From: Staphylococcus shinii
GTDB taxonomy: Bacteria; Bacillota; Bacilli; Staphylococcales; Staphylococcaceae
Direction of reading: 5' to 3'
DNA: 64,000 nt
Assembly: GCF_017583065.1 (NCBI RefSeq)
Contig: NZ_JAGEVL010000001.1
Location: 186,001 to 250,000, forward strand
Part shown: positions 18,578 through 32,469 of the stretch, one piece after another
Numbering within the stretch: the first letter of the stretch is position 1
Layout of the letters: every line of letters begins with the position of its first letter
Notes under the pieces: generated by a model
Told to the model about the DNA's origin: nothing
The model's database searches: none
What the model saw: the letters and a program-made list of their open reading frames with translations, nothing else
Program-made: the position numbers and the translations under genes

Positions 18578-19180
18578 ATGTATGCATATATTAAAGGGAC
18601 ATTAGCAGTTTTGAATCCTACACATGTAGTTGTGGAAGCTTCTGGTGTAGGATATGAAATTCAAACACCCAATTCTTACCGTTTTCAAAAGTTTATGGAT
18701 CAAGAGGTTGTCATTCATACGTCATTAATAGTTAGAGAAGATGCTCAACTTCTTTATGGATTTATAAACCAAGAAGAAAAAGATATGTTTTTAAGCTTAA
18801 TTAAAGTAACGGGCATCGGTCCAAAATCTGCGTTAGCTATATTAGCGAGTAGTTCGCCTAATGAGGTTAAGATAGCGATAGAGAACGAAAACGATTCTTA
18901 TTTAACAAAATTCCCTGGTATTGGTAAAAAAACAGCACGTCAAATCGTATTAGATCTTAAAGGGAAAGTTCAAATAAATGAAGTAGATAGTAGTCAAATA
19001 TTAAATGTTGAAGCATCACTCAGTGATAATACACCGATTATTAAAGAAGCGCTCTTAGCATTGGAAGCATTAGGATACTCAAAACGAGAGTTAACAAAAG
19101 TGGAAAACGCATTAGCAAAAGAGACGTTCGAATCTGTAGATGATGCAGTTAAAAAAGGTTTACAATTATTGATTTCATAA
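18578..19180 (+). CDS. ruvA: Holliday junction DNA helicase subunit RuvA
   Basis: The 200-residue junction-recognition subunit has three domains: the N-terminal OB fold, two helix-hairpin-helix motifs ([20 protein letters not shown]) and the C-terminal domain III that binds RuvB (about 150-200). AAGGAAGTG precedes the ATG. ruvB follows 31 bases downstream with its own AAGGGGTG. Confidence 0.97.
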   Translation: MYAYIKGTLAVLNPTHVVVEASGVGYEIQTPNSYRFQKFMDQEVVIHTSLIVREDAQLLYGFINQEEKDMFLSLIKVTGIGPKSALAILASSSPNEVKIAIENENDSYLTKFPGIGKKTARQIVLDLKGKVQINEVDSSQILNVEASLSDNTPIIKEALLALEALGYSKRELTKVENALAKETFESVDDAVKKGLQLLIS

Positions 19181-19211
19181 TTATAAATAATATTTAAAAG
19201 GGGTGTAAACA

Positions 19212-20216
19212 ATGGACGATAGAATGGTAGATCAGTCTATGCATGATGAAGAATCTTCATTTGAGTTTTCATTGCGACCGACTAAATTACGTCAGTACAT
19301 AGGTCAATCAACGATTAAATCGAATTTAGAGGTGTTTATAAAAGCAGCTAAGATTAGACAAGAACCATTAGACCATGTGCTATTGTTCGGGCCCCCTGGA
19401 TTAGGTAAAACGACATTGTCTAACATTATTGCAAATGAAATGGATGTCAATATTAGAACAATTTCCGGTCCTTCTATAGAAAGACCAGGAGATTTAGCTG
19501 CAATTCTGTCTAGCTTGCAACCTGGTGATGTTTTATTTATAGATGAAATTCATAGACTAAGCAGTGTAGTAGAAGAAGTTCTGTATCCAGCAATGGAAGA
19601 TTTCTTTCTAGATATTGTTATTGGCAAAGGTGAAGAAGCGCGTAGTATACGTATAGACTTACCGCCATTTACATTAATTGGTGCGACCACACGCGCCGGT
19701 AGTTTGACGGCGCCGTTGAGAGATAGGTTTGGTGTACACCTGAGATTAGAATATTATAAAGAACATGAATTAAAAGAAATTATTGTGCGTACTGCAGAAG
19801 TACTTGGTACTTCAATTGATGAAGAAAGTGCTATAGAGTTAGCAAAACGTAGTCGAGGCACACCTAGGGTGGCCAATAGATTATTAAAACGCGTTCGTGA
19901 TTTTCAACAAGTCAATGATGACGAAGTAATCTGTATTGAAACCACAAAAGCATCCTTGCGATTGTTACAAGTTGATGATGAAGGACTAGACTATATAGAT
20001 CATAAAATGATGAATTGCATTTTAGAGCAATATAAAGGTGGTCCTGTTGGGCTAGATACAATTGCTGTTTCGATTGGCGAAGAACGAGTTACCATCGAAG
20101 ATGTGTACGAACCTTTTTTAATTCAGAAAGGATTTATCGAACGCACACCCCGAGGTCGTAAAGCAACACCATATGCATTTGAGCATTTTAGTAAGACGAA
20201 TGGAAAGAGGGAATAA
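19212..20216 (+). CDS. ruvB: Holliday junction branch-migration ATPase RuvB
   Basis: AAA+ motor of branch migration, 334 residues. Walker A is GPPGLGKT at 60-67, Walker B LFIDEIHR, sensor 1 GATTRAG, and an arginine finger region TAPLRDRFG. The C-terminal winged helix contains RTPRGRKAT. queA starts two bases after the stop. Confidence 0.98.
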   Translation: MDDRMVDQSMHDEESSFEFSLRPTKLRQYIGQSTIKSNLEVFIKAAKIRQEPLDHVLLFGPPGLGKTTLSNIIANEMDVNIRTISGPSIERPGDLAAILSSLQPGDVLFIDEIHRLSSVVEEVLYPAMEDFFLDIVIGKGEEARSIRIDLPPFTLIGATTRAGSLTAPLRDRFGVHLRLEYYKEHELKEIIVRTAEVLGTSIDEESAIELAKRSRGTPRVANRLLKRVRDFQQVNDDEVICIETTKASLRLLQVDDEGLDYIDHKMMNCILEQYKGGPVGLDTIAVSIGEERVTIEDVYEPFLIQKGFIERTPRGRKATPYAFEHFSKTNGKRE

Positions 20217-20218
20217 GT

Positions 20219-22404
<2,186 letters not shown>

Positions 22405-22422
22405 AAAGGGAGAAATAAAATA

Positions 22423-22683
22423 ATGCAATTTACTTCATTGATATTACCAATTTTATTATTAGTATTAATGTGGTTCTTTTTAATTAGACCACAACAGAAA
22501 AAGGCTAAAGAGCATCGTGAAATGATTAGCCAAATTACATCTGGTCAACGTGTAACAACTATCGGCGGTATCAAAGGTACTGTACGTAGTGTTGATGAAA
22601 CTACAGTTGTATTAACTTTAAATGGTAATGGTACTGAAATCACTTTAGAAAAACCTGCTATCAAACAAGTTGATCCTTCGTAA
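22423..22683 (+). CDS. yajC: Preprotein translocase accessory subunit YajC
   Basis: The 86-residue single-span membrane protein has an N-terminal helix (about 4-22, ending WFFLIRPQQKKAKEH) and a small cytosolic domain with GGIKGTVRSVDETTV. It is the usual companion of SecDF, though here a terminator and 400 bases separate them. AAAGGGAG precedes the ATG. Confidence 0.95.
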   Translation: MQFTSLILPILLLVLMWFFLIRPQQKKAKEHREMISQITSGQRVTTIGGIKGTVRSVDETTVVLTLNGNGTEITLEKPAIKQVDPS

Positions 22684-22727
22684 CAAATAACGTATTGATA
22701 CATGGGAATGTATTAATTTCGAAAATA

Positions 22728-22772
22728 AAAACAAACCAATTGCTAATGATTAGCTTTTGGTTTGTTTTTTTA
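22728..22772 (+). terminator. Terminator after yajC
   Basis: AAACAAACCAA pairs with TTGGTTTGTTT around TTGCTAATGATTAGCTT, which itself can form an inner stem. A long T-run follows. It ends the queA-tgt-yajC transcript. Confidence 0.9.
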
Positions 22773-23096
22773 TTTTAATTCTAATTAAATATGTAAAATA
22801 AATGCCACAACTTGATTTACTTAAAGGCCAATTTATACAGCTCGTGTTATACTTTGTAATATATTCTACACATTATTTAATTAATAGCGTAGAAACTTCT
22901 AAAGTTGTTAATCCTAATGTTTATAACGCTTGCAATTAAATTTTCTTTTAATATTTAATAGAGTTAGTTTTTACACTGGATGTAATATGTTAAGATATAT
23001 AGGTCGTTCAGATAATTTAATGAAGTTTAATAAAACTTGCAATAATTGATATTAGAAGCGTATTCTTAAAACATAAGCTTAGAATGAGGTGTTCAA
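22773..23096. other. Intergenic region before secDF, no gene seen
   Basis: AT-rich, with no coding frame that has a ribosome site. TTTACA at 22970-22975 is a possible -35 for the secDF promoter, but the matching -10 is weak. No riboswitch-like structure was recognised. Confidence 0.5.
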
Positions 23097-25373
23097 GTGA
23101 AGAAAAGTAATAGAATAGTTGCGTTTATATTACTTGTAGTCCTCCTGTTTGCAGGCATGGGACTCACGTATAAGAGCGTAGTTAAGGATGTTAATCTTGG
23201 TCTTGATTTGCAAGGTGGATTTGAAGTCTTATACCAAGTAGATCCTTTACAAAAAGGTGATAAAATAGACGATAAAGCGGTAAAAGCTACGGCTAAAACG
23301 CTTGAAAATCGTGTGAACGTATTAGGGGTCTCAGAGCCTAAGATACAAGTAGAAGATAAAAATAGAATTCGCGTACAACTTGCCGGTGTTAAAAACCAAT
23401 CCCAAGCCCGTGAGATATTATCTTCTCAAGCAAATTTAACAATTCGTGATGCTGATGACAATATCAAATTAACTGGTAAAGATATTCAGCAAGGTTCTGC
23501 AAAACAAGAATTTAAACAAAACACGAATCAACCAGCGGTTACATTTAAATTAAAAGACAGTGATAAATTTAAAAAAGTAACTGAAGAAATTTCTAAAAAA
23601 GATGAAAATGTAATGGTTGTGTGGTTAGACCATGAAAAAGGCGACACTTATCATAAAGAAATGAATAAGGAAGATCCTAAATATGTTTCTGCAGCTTCAG
23701 TAGATCAACCAATAAATTCTGATAGCGTTGAAATTTCAGGCGGCTTTAATGGTGAAGAAGGCGTAGAAGAAGCGAAACAAATTGCGGATTTACTAAATTC
23801 TGGTTCACTACCAGTTGATTTAAATGAAATATATTCAAATTCTGTAGGTGCTCAATTTGGCCAAGATGCTTTAGATAAAACGGTATTTGCTGCTGCAATC
23901 GGTATTGCTATTATTTATCTATTCATGTTAGGATTTTATCGTTTGCCTGGTTTAGTGGCTGTTATTGCGTTAACAGCATATATTTATTTAACGTTATTAG
24001 CGTTTAACTTTATTTCAGGGGTATTAACTCTCCCAGGCCTTGCAGCTTTAGTACTCGGAGTTGGTATGGCTGTCGATGCTAATATAATCATGTATGAGCG
24101 GATAAAAGATGAACTTAAGATTGGACGCACACTTAAACAGGCATATAAAAAAGCGAATAAGAGCTCTTTCTTAACTATCGTAGATGCTCAGTTGACAACA
24201 GTTATTGCTGCTGCTGTACTATTCTTCTTTGGTGAAAGTTCAGTTAAAGGTTTCGCTACAATGTTACTATTAGGTATTTTAATGATATTTGTAACAGCTG
24301 TATTCCTATCGAGATGGTTGTTATCGTTACTTGTGTCATCTAATTATTTCAAAAAATCAACTTGGCTATTTGGGGTTAGCAAGAAAAAAATATTTGATAT
24401 CAACGATAAAAAAGAAATTCATGATTTGAAAACGCCATATGAACGTTGGGACTTTATGAAACTTGCTAAACCATTGTTAGCGTTGAGTGTACTTATTATC
24501 GTAGTCGGTGCAATAATTTTATTTGTCTTTAAGTTAAACTTAGGTATTGATTTTACAAGTGGTACACGTGTTGACTTTGAATCTGATAATAAAGTTACTG
24601 AAACTAAAGTTAAAAATACATTAGAAAACAATGATTTCACACCTAATCAAGTATCCTTAGGTGAAAATGGTAAAACAGCTACGGTTCAATTCAAAAAAGA
24701 TTTATCTAAAGATGAAGTATCTAAAATACAGGATACGATAGATGATCAATTTGGTCACAAACCAACTGTTAATACGGTTTCACCAGTAATAGGTCAAGAA
24801 CTTGCTAAAAATGCTATGCTCGCATTGCTATATGCTGCTATAGGTATTATTATCTATATTACATTTAGATTCGAATGGCGCATGGGACTTTCATCAATTC
24901 TTTCATTGTTACATGATGCATTTATGATTGTTGCAGTGTTCAGTTTATTTAGATTAGAAGTAGATATTACATTTATAGCAGCTGTGCTAACTATTATAGG
25001 GTATTCAATAAATGATACTATTGTTACGTTTGATAGAGTTAGAGAAAACTTGCATAAAGTAAAAGTGATTACTACAAATGCTCAAATTGATGATATCATT
25101 AATAGATCGATTCGTCAGACAATGACGCGTTCTATAAATACGGTATTAACTGTAGTTATTGTGGTTATTGCATTATTATTATTTGGTGCTCCAAGTATCT
25201 TTAATTTCTCATTAGCATTATTAATTGGACTAATTTCAGGCGTATTCTCTTCCGTATTTATTGCTGTACCGTTATGGGGCATTATGAAGAAACGTCAACT
25301 TAAGAAATCTGATAACAATAAGCTTGTAGTTTATAAAGAGAAAAAATCAAATGACGAAAAAATCTTAGTATAA
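23097..25373 (+). CDS. secDF: Protein translocase subunit SecDF (fused SecD-SecF)
   Basis: Proton-driven RND-type membrane protein that helps complete protein export. The 758 residues hold both halves in one chain: SecD with NLGLDLQGGFEVLYQV and SecF with LNLGIDFTSGTRVDFE. Each half has one leading transmembrane span, a large extracellular domain and five further spans, about twelve in all. Motif VLGVGMAVDANIIMYERIKDE is in SecD and IIGYSINDTIVTFDRVREN in SecF. It starts at GTG with GAGGTG upstream. Confidence 0.98.
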   Translation: MKKSNRIVAFILLVVLLFAGMGLTYKSVVKDVNLGLDLQGGFEVLYQVDPLQKGDKIDDKAVKATAKTLENRVNVLGVSEPKIQVEDKNRIRVQLAGVKNQSQAREILSSQANLTIRDADDNIKLTGKDIQQGSAKQEFKQNTNQPAVTFKLKDSDKFKKVTEEISKKDENVMVVWLDHEKGDTYHKEMNKEDPKYVSAASVDQPINSDSVEISGGFNGEEGVEEAKQIADLLNSGSLPVDLNEIYSNSVGAQFGQDALDKTVFAAAIGIAIIYLFMLGFYRLPGLVAVIALTAYIYLTLLAFNFISGVLTLPGLAALVLGVGMAVDANIIMYERIKDELKIGRTLKQAYKKANKSSFLTIVDAQLTTVIAAAVLFFFGESSVKGFATMLLLGILMIFVTAVFLSRWLLSLLVSSNYFKKSTWLFGVSKKKIFDINDKKEIHDLKTPYERWDFMKLAKPLLALSVLIIVVGAIILFVFKLNLGIDFTSGTRVDFESDNKVTETKVKNTLENNDFTPNQVSLGENGKTATVQFKKDLSKDEVSKIQDTIDDQFGHKPTVNTVSPVIGQELAKNAMLALLYAAIGIIIYITFRFEWRMGLSSILSLLHDAFMIVAVFSLFRLEVDITFIAAVLTIIGYSINDTIVTFDRVRENLHKVKVITTNAQIDDIINRSIRQTMTRSINTVLTVVIVVIALLLFGAPSIFNFSLALLIGLISGVFSSVFIAVPLWGIMKKRQLKKSDNNKLVVYKEKKSNDEKILV

Positions 25374-25389
25374 TTTAAAATTAAATTTC

Positions 25390-25431
25390 AAAAGACCACA
25401 ATTTTTGCAAATGCATTAATTGTGGTCTTTA
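25390..25431 (+). terminator. Terminator after secDF
   Basis: AAAGACCACAATT pairs with AATTGTGGTCTTT around a TTTGCAAATGCATT loop. A short T-rich tail follows. Confidence 0.82.
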
Positions 25432-25607
25432 CTTGTTTAAATCACTTATGAAAAGATATGAATTGGTCTATGTGTAAATAGTTTGTTTTTAACGTTATAT
25501 GATTATTTTACTATCAAATGGTCGATTTAAACGATTCTATAAATGAAACTACTTTTTATTTTGGTATATCTTTTGTATAATGACTTGTGGAAATGAGGGA
25601 GAATAGT

Positions 25608-27887
25608 ATGATTAAATCAAAATATACTTGGGATGTTAATTTGCCAGAATATGAAATTGCAGAAGCAGATTCTTCGGATTTAAAGCTAACTCCTATTGTA
25701 AAAAAAATTCTAGAGAGTAAAGGATTAACAGAGAAAAACGCAATTCATAATCTCCTTAACAGTACTCCTGTAATGCATGACCCAATGTTAATGAGTGATA
25801 TGGATAAAGCAATAACACGAATTAATTTAGCAATAGATCAAAACCAAAAGATTTTAGTCTATGGCGATTATGATGCAGATGGCGTTACCTCTACAACGAT
25901 TTTAGTGAATACGCTGAAAGAATTAGGCGCACATGTAGGTTGGTACATACCGAATCGCTTTTCCGAAGGTTATGGACCTAATGAAATGGCCTTTAAAAAC
26001 GCATATGAAGAAGGCATATCATTAATTATCACAGTGGATAACGGCATACAAGGTCACGATGAAATTCAAATGGTGCAGGATTTAGGTGTTGATGTAATTG
26101 TAACTGATCACCATGAAATTGGTCGCACAATGCCCAATGCATACGCAATAGTTCACCCTATGCACCCAAAGTTTGACTATCCGTTTAAGTATTTATGTGG
26201 CGCGGGGGTCGCATATAAAATGGCGCAAAATCTATTGGAAGAACCTCCAGCATATTTCTTAGGGCTAGTTGCGATTGGAACAGTAGCTGATTTAGTATCA
26301 TTAACAGATGAAAATAGAGCTTTAGTTCAAAAAGGATTAGAAGTGTTAAACAATCATTGCCCACCATCTGTAAAAGCTATACTAAGTCAAGCAGGTTATA
26401 GTGATAGTATTACAGAAGAAACGATCGGTTTTATTATAGGGCCAAGACTAAATGCCGTAGGTAGGCTTGAAGACGCTGGTCTTGCCGCAGAATTATTGAT
26501 GACTGACTCTGATGAGGAAGCAGAATTTCTTGCTGAACAAGTTGAGTTTTTCAACCAAGAGCGAAAAGATATCGTAGCTCGAATTACTGAAGAAGCGCTA
26601 GCAGCAGCGGAAATTCAAGTTAATCAAGGAGCGAAATTTTTACTTTTAGCCCAACCTGATTGGCATGAAGGTGTATTAGGTATTGTCGCTTCCAAAATAG
26701 TAGAAACTTATAGCTTACCAACTCTAATTTTAAACGTAGATGAAGCGCAAGATCATGCTAAAGGTTCTGCACGTAGTATTGAACAAGTGTCCATGTTTGA
26801 AATTTTAAATGCACATACTGATTTAATAACAAAATTTGGTGGGCATCACATGGCTGCAGGTATTACTATGCCGATTGAAAATATTGATATGTTACGTAAT
26901 GGTTTAAATGATTGGATGGAACAATTAGCAAGTACAACTTCATTGGAACCCCGTAGAAAAGTTGATGTGAAAATTGATGAATCGGATATTACTATTAAAA
27001 ATATTCAAGATATACAAAGATTACGTCCGTTCGGTACTGATTTTTCTAGTCCCTGTTTTGAGTTAGAAGATATTATAGTTAATCAAAGTAAAGCGATTGG
27101 CCAAGATAATAAACATTTAAAATTAGTTATGGGTGATAGTAAGTTACAAGCCATATTTTGGCAAAATGGTCACTTAGTTAAGGAATTGGGAGAGCAACAA
27201 CCAATTAATGTAATTGGCACGTTACAAATTAATGAATGGAATGGCTTCCAGTCCCCTCAATTTATGATACAAGATTTGGCTAGTAATAATTTACAAATTT
27301 TAGATTATAGAAGTAAACGTAATATTAGTAATTTCGAACAGGATACTAAGGATGTCGCATATTTAATTCATAATAAGAATGAAAAATTAGGTGACCACTA
27401 TTATTATTATGGCGAAGCGATTCAACAACATTATGATAAGTATGTGTTTCGTGATTTACCAACGTCTATTCAAGAAATTAAAGATACGCTTAAAACCGTA
27501 AATGTTTCACAAATTTATTTAGTTTTAAACCACGAACGTTCAATATACTTTGAAGGTATGCCAAAAATGGAAACGTTCAAACAATGTTTTAAAGCATTAG
27601 CCACTAAACGTGAAACTAATTTAGCTAAAGACGGAATGCAATTATGTGAGTTTTTAAATATACAACCGAGTATGCTTAAATTTATCTTAAAAGTTTTTCT
27701 CGATTTAGAGTTTATAAAAGACGAAAATGGTATAATTAAGATGAACAGTGTTTCCACAAAGAGAGAGATTGAATCCAGTAAATATTACCAAGGTCGATTA
27801 GATAGAATAGAAGTTGAAAAAGTTCTATTATACGATGACTTTAGTAACTTAAAAAAATGGATTAAATCAGAGCTGATAGATAACTAG
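25608..27887 (+). CDS. recJ: Single-stranded-DNA-specific exonuclease RecJ
   Basis: 5'-3' exonuclease of recombination and mismatch/base repair. The 759-residue DHH-superfamily protein has DYDADG at 87-92, DNG in ITVDNGIQGH, the DHH triplet at 167-169, the DHHA1 motif GGHHMAAG and a Firmicute-type C-terminal extension. The ATG at 25608 follows GAGGGA by seven bases; an in-frame GTG at 25587 lacks a site. TATAAT at 25576-25581 may be the promoter -10. apt follows at once. Confidence 0.97.
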   Translation: MIKSKYTWDVNLPEYEIAEADSSDLKLTPIVKKILESKGLTEKNAIHNLLNSTPVMHDPMLMSDMDKAITRINLAIDQNQKILVYGDYDADGVTSTTILVNTLKELGAHVGWYIPNRFSEGYGPNEMAFKNAYEEGISLIITVDNGIQGHDEIQMVQDLGVDVIVTDHHEIGRTMPNAYAIVHPMHPKFDYPFKYLCGAGVAYKMAQNLLEEPPAYFLGLVAIGTVADLVSLTDENRALVQKGLEVLNNHCPPSVKAILSQAGYSDSITEETIGFIIGPRLNAVGRLEDAGLAAELLMTDSDEEAEFLAEQVEFFNQERKDIVARITEEALAAAEIQVNQGAKFLLLAQPDWHEGVLGIVASKIVETYSLPTLILNVDEAQDHAKGSARSIEQVSMFEILNAHTDLITKFGGHHMAAGITMPIENIDMLRNGLNDWMEQLASTTSLEPRRKVDVKIDESDITIKNIQDIQRLRPFGTDFSSPCFELEDIIVNQSKAIGQDNKHLKLVMGDSKLQAIFWQNGHLVKELGEQQPINVIGTLQINEWNGFQSPQFMIQDLASNNLQILDYRSKRNISNFEQDTKDVAYLIHNKNEKLGDHYYYYGEAIQQHYDKYVFRDLPTSIQEIKDTLKTVNVSQIYLVLNHERSIYFEGMPKMETFKQCFKALATKRETNLAKDGMQLCEFLNIQPSMLKFILKVFLDLEFIKDENGIIKMNSVSTKREIESSKYYQGRLDRIEVEKVLLYDDFSNLKKWIKSELIDN

Positions 27888-27899
27888 GAGGAAGTTTGC

Positions 27900-28418
27900 A
27901 TGGATTTAAAACAATATGTGTCTGAGGTTGAAGATTGGCCCAAATCAGGCGTTAATTTTAAAGATATAACAACGATTATGGATAATGGTGAAGCATATGG
28001 TTATGCTACTGATCAGATCGTAGAATATGCTAAAGATAGAGATGTTGATATTATCGTTGGACCGGAAGCACGTGGTTTCATCATTGGATGTCCAGTGGCT
28101 TATTCAATGGGGATAGGTTTTGCACCAGTAAGAAAAGAAGGCAAATTACCAAGAGAAGTTATTCGCTATGAGTATGATTTAGAATATGGAACAAACGTAC
28201 TTACTATGCATAAAGACGCGATTAAACCAGGGCAACGCGTATTAATCACAGATGACCTACTTGCGACAGGTGGAACAATAGAAGCGGCTATTAAACTTAT
28301 AGAACAATTAGGTGGTATTGTGGTAGGTATTGCATTTATTATTGAACTTAAATATTTAAATGGAATCGAAAAAATTAGAGATTATGATGTTATGAGTTTA
28401 ATTTCATATGATGAGTAA
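27900..28418 (+). CDS. apt: Adenine phosphoribosyltransferase
   Basis: Purine salvage enzyme making AMP from adenine and PRPP. The 172-residue protein has [11 protein letters not shown] (53-63) and the PRPP loop [13 protein letters not shown] (114-126). TAGGAGGAAG between recJ and apt is the ribosome site, and the spacing of twelve bases implies cotranscription with recJ. Confidence 0.98.
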   Translation: MDLKQYVSEVEDWPKSGVNFKDITTIMDNGEAYGYATDQIVEYAKDRDVDIIVGPEARGFIIGCPVAYSMGIGFAPVRKEGKLPREVIRYEYDLEYGTNVLTMHKDAIKPGQRVLITDDLLATGGTIEAAIKLIEQLGGIVVGIAFIIELKYLNGIEKIRDYDVMSLISYDE

Positions 28419-28468
28419 TCAGTATAATTAAGCCAAAGGTTAGATATTACTAACGTTAGTTAAAATAA

Positions 28469-28508
28469 AAATGCATCTTCATTTTTACGAATGGAGGTGT
28501 ATTTTTTT
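28469..28508 (+). terminator. Terminator after apt
   Basis: AAATGCATCTTCATT pairs over 15 positions (with three G-U) with AATGGAGGTGTATTT around TTTACG, followed by a T-run. Confidence 0.88.
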
Positions 28509-28877
28509 AATTTAATATAAGTGCACCAAACGAAAAGTGAGAAACAGTTCTGTGTCACTAGAATCAACTAAATTTGAGAATATTATTTCGAATGTATTAG
28601 CTATATAGGGTAAAATGGCATGAGTTACTAATGATTTTGAAAATAATATAGCTTAAATCCGTATATATAAGATAAAATAAAACCATATTTTACTATTAGT
28701 ATGGCATACTCATTTATTTATTTATTAACATGTAGTATTATATAACTATTATACATAATTTGGCCGAATAACGTGAAAAAACGTTACAATCATAATTAAA
28801 TGAAAATTAATTGAAGCTAACGAAATATAATACTGGGTATCTAATAGCGATTAATATTTAGTATAGGGGTGTCTTAA
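28509..28877. other. Intergenic region before rel, possible promoter with inverted repeat
   Basis: No coding frame seen. TAACGT-GAAAAA-ACGTTA (28769-28786) is a perfect 6-bp inverted repeat running into TACAAT (28785-28790), a good -10 candidate. TTGGCC at 28760-28765 is an imperfect, distant -35. This may be the rel promoter, with about 80 bases of leader. Confidence 0.4.
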
Positions 28878-31067
28878 GTGAACAATGAATATCCATATAG
28901 TGCCGATGAAGTACTATCCAAAGCAAAATCATATTTATCTAAGGAAGAGTATGAATATGTGTTAAAGAGCTACCACATTGCCTATGAGGCACATGAAGGC
29001 CAATTTAGAAAAAATGGTTTGCCGTATATTATGCATCCAATTCAAGTTGCGGGTATTTTAACTGAAATGCATTTAGATGGCCCAACCATTGTTGCAGGTT
29101 TTTTACATGATGTTATAGAAGATACGCCTTATACATTTGATGATGTGAAGGGTATGTTTAATGAAGAAATTGCAGTTATTGTCGAGGGTGTAACTAAATT
29201 AAAAAAAGTGAAGTATCGATCAAAAGAAGAACAACAAGCAGAAAATCATAGAAAATTATTTATAGCGATAGCTAAAGATGTGCGAGTAATCTTAGTTAAA
29301 TTAGCAGACCGCTTACATAACATGAGAACGTTGAAAGCAATGCCTAGAGAAAAGCAAATTCGAATTTCAAAAGAAACGCTTGAAATCTACGCACCTTTAG
29401 CACATAGACTAGGTATTAATACAATTAAATGGGAATTAGAAGATACAGCATTGAGATATACAGATTCTGTTCAATATTTCAGAATAGTAAATCTTATGAA
29501 GAAAAAACGTAGTGAGCGAGAAGAATATATTCAAAATGCTATTAATCAAATACAAAATGACTTGTCGAACATGCATATTGTTGGGGACATAAACGGGCGT
29601 CCAAAGCATATTTATAGTATTTATAGGAAAATGGTAAAACAGAAAAAACAATTCGATCAAATCTTTGATTTATTAGCAATTAGAATTATTGTCAATTCCA
29701 TTAATGATTGCTACGCTGTGTTAGGTCTGGTTCATACACTATGGAAACCCATGCCAGGAAGATTTAAAGACTATATTGCCATGCCGAAACAAAATATGTA
29801 CCAATCCTTACATACTACTGTAGTAGGGCCGAATGGTGATCCGCTTGAAATTCAAATTAGAACTTATGAAATGCACGAGATTGCAGAGCATGGTGTGGCA
29901 GCGCATTGGGCTTATAAAGAAGGTAAAAAGGTTACTGAAAAGTCTCAAAATTTTAATAAGAAATTAAATTGGATCAAAGAATTGGCAGAAACAGATAATA
30001 CTACTTCTGATGCAGAAGAATTTATGGAAACTCTTAAATTTGATTTACAAAGTGATAAAGTTTATGCCTTTACGCCTGAAAGTGATGTCATTGAATTACC
30101 ATACGGTGCAGTACCAATTGATTTTGCTTACGCTGTTCACAGTGAAGTAGGTAATAAAATGATTGGTTCAAAAGTAAATGGCAAAATTGAACCGATTGAC
30201 TATGTGTTGCAAACAGGAGATATTGTTGAGATAAGAACAAGCAAGCACTCATATGGTCCTAGTCGTGATTGGTTGAAAATTGTAAAATCATCAAGTGCTA
30301 AGAGTAAAATTAGAAGTTTCTTCAAAAAACAAGACCGTTCTTCAAACATTGAAAAAGGTAAGTTTATGGTCGAGGCTGAAATTAAAGACCAAGGCTATAG
30401 AGTAGATGCAGTTTTAACAGATGAAAATATCGAAGTTGTTAACAATAAATACAATTTTGCTAATGAAGATGATTTATTTGCCGCAGTTGGTTTTGGTGGT
30501 GTGACAGCGTTGCAAATTGTCAATAAACTAACTGAAAAACAACGTATTTTAGACAAACAAAAAGCATTAAATGAAGCACAAGAGATTACTAAATCAGTAC
30601 CTATTAAAGAAGATATAACCACGGATAGTGGTGTCTATGTTGAAGGTATTGAAAATGTTTTGATTAGACTATCAAAATGTTGTAATCCAATCCCTGGTGA
30701 TGATATTGTAGGATATATCACAAAAGGCCATGGTATAAAAGTGCATCGTACAGATTGTCCAAATATCAAAAATGAAAATGAACGTTTGATTCATGTAGAA
30801 TGGGTACGCTCTAAAGATTCGACCCAACGTTATCAAGTAGATTTAGAAGTTTCTGCGTATGACCGAAACGGTCTGCTAAATGAAGTGTTACAAGCGGTAA
30901 ATTCAACACAAAGTAATTTAGTGAAAGTGTCTGGACGTTCTGATATCGATAAGAATGCAGTGATTAATATCAGTGTAATGGTTAAAAATGTGAATGAAGT
31001 ATATCAAGTTGTAGATAAGATTAAACAACTTGGAGATGTATATACTGTAACAAGAGTTTGGAATTAG
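28878..31067 (+). CDS. rel: Bifunctional (p)ppGpp synthetase/hydrolase Rel (RSH)
   Basis: Stringent-response enzyme, 729 residues. The hydrolase domain shows H53 and HD at 77-78 ([11 protein letters not shown]), and DRLHNMRT. The synthetase motif [11 protein letters not shown] is near residue 308. TGS ([17 protein letters not shown]), a zinc-finger-like region with [15 protein letters not shown] and a C-terminal ACT domain follow, so both activities should be intact. GTG start with AGGGGTG upstream. dtd follows after twelve bases. Confidence 0.98.
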   Translation: MNNEYPYSADEVLSKAKSYLSKEEYEYVLKSYHIAYEAHEGQFRKNGLPYIMHPIQVAGILTEMHLDGPTIVAGFLHDVIEDTPYTFDDVKGMFNEEIAVIVEGVTKLKKVKYRSKEEQQAENHRKLFIAIAKDVRVILVKLADRLHNMRTLKAMPREKQIRISKETLEIYAPLAHRLGINTIKWELEDTALRYTDSVQYFRIVNLMKKKRSEREEYIQNAINQIQNDLSNMHIVGDINGRPKHIYSIYRKMVKQKKQFDQIFDLLAIRIIVNSINDCYAVLGLVHTLWKPMPGRFKDYIAMPKQNMYQSLHTTVVGPNGDPLEIQIRTYEMHEIAEHGVAAHWAYKEGKKVTEKSQNFNKKLNWIKELAETDNTTSDAEEFMETLKFDLQSDKVYAFTPESDVIELPYGAVPIDFAYAVHSEVGNKMIGSKVNGKIEPIDYVLQTGDIVEIRTSKHSYGPSRDWLKIVKSSSAKSKIRSFFKKQDRSSNIEKGKFMVEAEIKDQGYRVDAVLTDENIEVVNNKYNFANEDDLFAAVGFGGVTALQIVNKLTEKQRILDKQKALNEAQEITKSVPIKEDITTDSGVYVEGIENVLIRLSKCCNPIPGDDIVGYITKGHGIKVHRTDCPNIKNENERLIHVEWVRSKDSTQRYQVDLEVSAYDRNGLLNEVLQAVNSTQSNLVKVSGRSDIDKNAVINISVMVKNVNEVYQVVDKIKQLGDVYTVTRVWN

Positions 31068-31079
31068 AGGTGTAACTAA

Positions 31080-31532
31080 ATGAGGGTAGTAGTCCAGAGA
31101 GTCAAAGAAGCTTCAGTTTCAAATGATTCTATAGAAAACAAAATAAATAAAGGCTACTGTTTGCTTGTGGGTGTGGGTAAATCCTCAACAGAAGCAGATA
31201 TAGCTACATTAGCCAAAAAAATCCTTAATGCAAGACTATTTGAGGATGAGGATGGAAAATTAAATTTAAACCTTCAACAAATTGGTGGAGAGATTTTATC
31301 GATTTCACAATTCACACTTTATGCAGATGTGAGAAAAGGTAATAGACCTGGGTTTACACAATCTATGCCTCCAGAACGCGCTAATGAATTATATGAAAAA
31401 TTAAATGAAACACTCCGTTCTTATGGAATAAATGTGTTAACAGGTGAATTTGGAACTGATATGTTAGTTAATATTGCCAATGATGGGCCTGTAACAATTA
31501 TTTATGAAAGTCAGGATGGCAAAATCATATGA
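31080..31532 (+). CDS. dtd: D-aminoacyl-tRNA deacylase
   Basis: Proofreading enzyme that frees D-amino acids (and glycine mischarged on tRNA-Ala) from tRNA. The 150-residue protein begins [14 protein letters not shown] and carries [17 protein letters not shown] and the NDGPVT motif. The stop overlaps the lytH start by four bases (ATGA). The rel-dtd-lytH order is conserved in staphylococci. Confidence 0.97.
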   Translation: MRVVVQRVKEASVSNDSIENKINKGYCLLVGVGKSSTEADIATLAKKILNARLFEDEDGKLNLNLQQIGGEILSISQFTLYADVRKGNRPGFTQSMPPERANELYEKLNETLRSYGINVLTGEFGTDMLVNIANDGPVTIIYESQDGKII

Positions 31533-32404
31533 AAAAAATCAATACTTGGCTAGAAAAAAATAAGCTTAAAAATTTCCCCGCGCTAATTGTCGTTGTAACA
31601 TTTGTTGTCTTTATCATTATGATTATCTCTTTCTTAAATCATAATGATGAGGATAGTAGTAGTATCTATGTTATAGAAGATGCAGAACTAAGAACTGGTC
31701 CAAGTTCAGCTTATCCAGTTATTAGTAACATCGATAAAGGACAAAACTTCCAAAAAATAGGTAAGACAGGTAAGTGGTTAGAAGTAGAATCTGCTAACAA
31801 AAAAGAAAAAGGTTGGGTAGCAGGATGGCATACAAATTTAGATATTGAAGCAGATGCTAATCATAACGCCAAACCTTTAAAAGATAAAACGATAGTACTT
31901 GATCCTGGTCACGGTGGTAGTGATCAGGGAGCATCAAGTAATACAAATAAAAAAAGTATCGAAAAAGTATACACTTTAAAAACCGCTAAAGAGCTAAAAT
32001 CACTTTTGGAAAAAGAAGGTGCTACGGTTAACATGACTCGTGAAACCGATAAATACGTTAGCTTGGATGAGCGGAATATAAAAGGTGATGCTTATATTAG
32101 TATACATAATGATTCACTAAAGTCATCTAAAGCAAATGGTAGTACAGTTTATTGGTTCAAAGATAATCAAAAAGCATTAGCTGAAACATTAAGTGCCAGT
32201 TTGCAAAAGAGAGCATTACTGACGAATAAAGGTGCTAGACAGGAAAATTTCCAAGTATTGAGACAGACTGACATTCCAGCCGTATTATTAGAATTAGGTT
32301 ACATTAGTAATCCTACTGACGAAGATATGATTACGGATCAATTACACAGACATATACTTGAAAAAGCAGTTGTAGATGGCTTACGTGCATATTTTTCAGA
32401 ATAA
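31529..32404 (+). CDS. lytH: Membrane-anchored N-acetylmuramoyl-L-alanine amidase LytH
   Basis: Cell-wall amidase that strips stem peptides from nascent peptidoglycan; in S. aureus it needs the membrane partner ActH, not seen here. The 291-residue protein has a signal-anchor helix (about 16-36), an extracellular SH3b domain ([12 protein letters not shown]...WVAGW, about 48-106) and an amidase_3 domain. Zinc ligands are H128 (LDPGHGG), E145 and H193 (SIHND), and the catalytic glutamate is E255 (LLELGYISN). No terminator stands between dtd and lytH. Confidence 0.95.
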   Translation: MKKINTWLEKNKLKNFPALIVVVTFVVFIIMIISFLNHNDEDSSSIYVIEDAELRTGPSSAYPVISNIDKGQNFQKIGKTGKWLEVESANKKEKGWVAGWHTNLDIEADANHNAKPLKDKTIVLDPGHGGSDQGASSNTNKKSIEKVYTLKTAKELKSLLEKEGATVNMTRETDKYVSLDERNIKGDAYISIHNDSLKSSKANGSTVYWFKDNQKALAETLSASLQKRALLTNKGARQENFQVLRQTDIPAVLLELGYISNPTDEDMITDQLHRHILEKAVVDGLRAYFSE

Positions 32405-32469
32405 AAAGGTTGCATAATCTTCATAAACTGGTTATTATTAAGTATGAATTCTATATTAAAACCGATATG

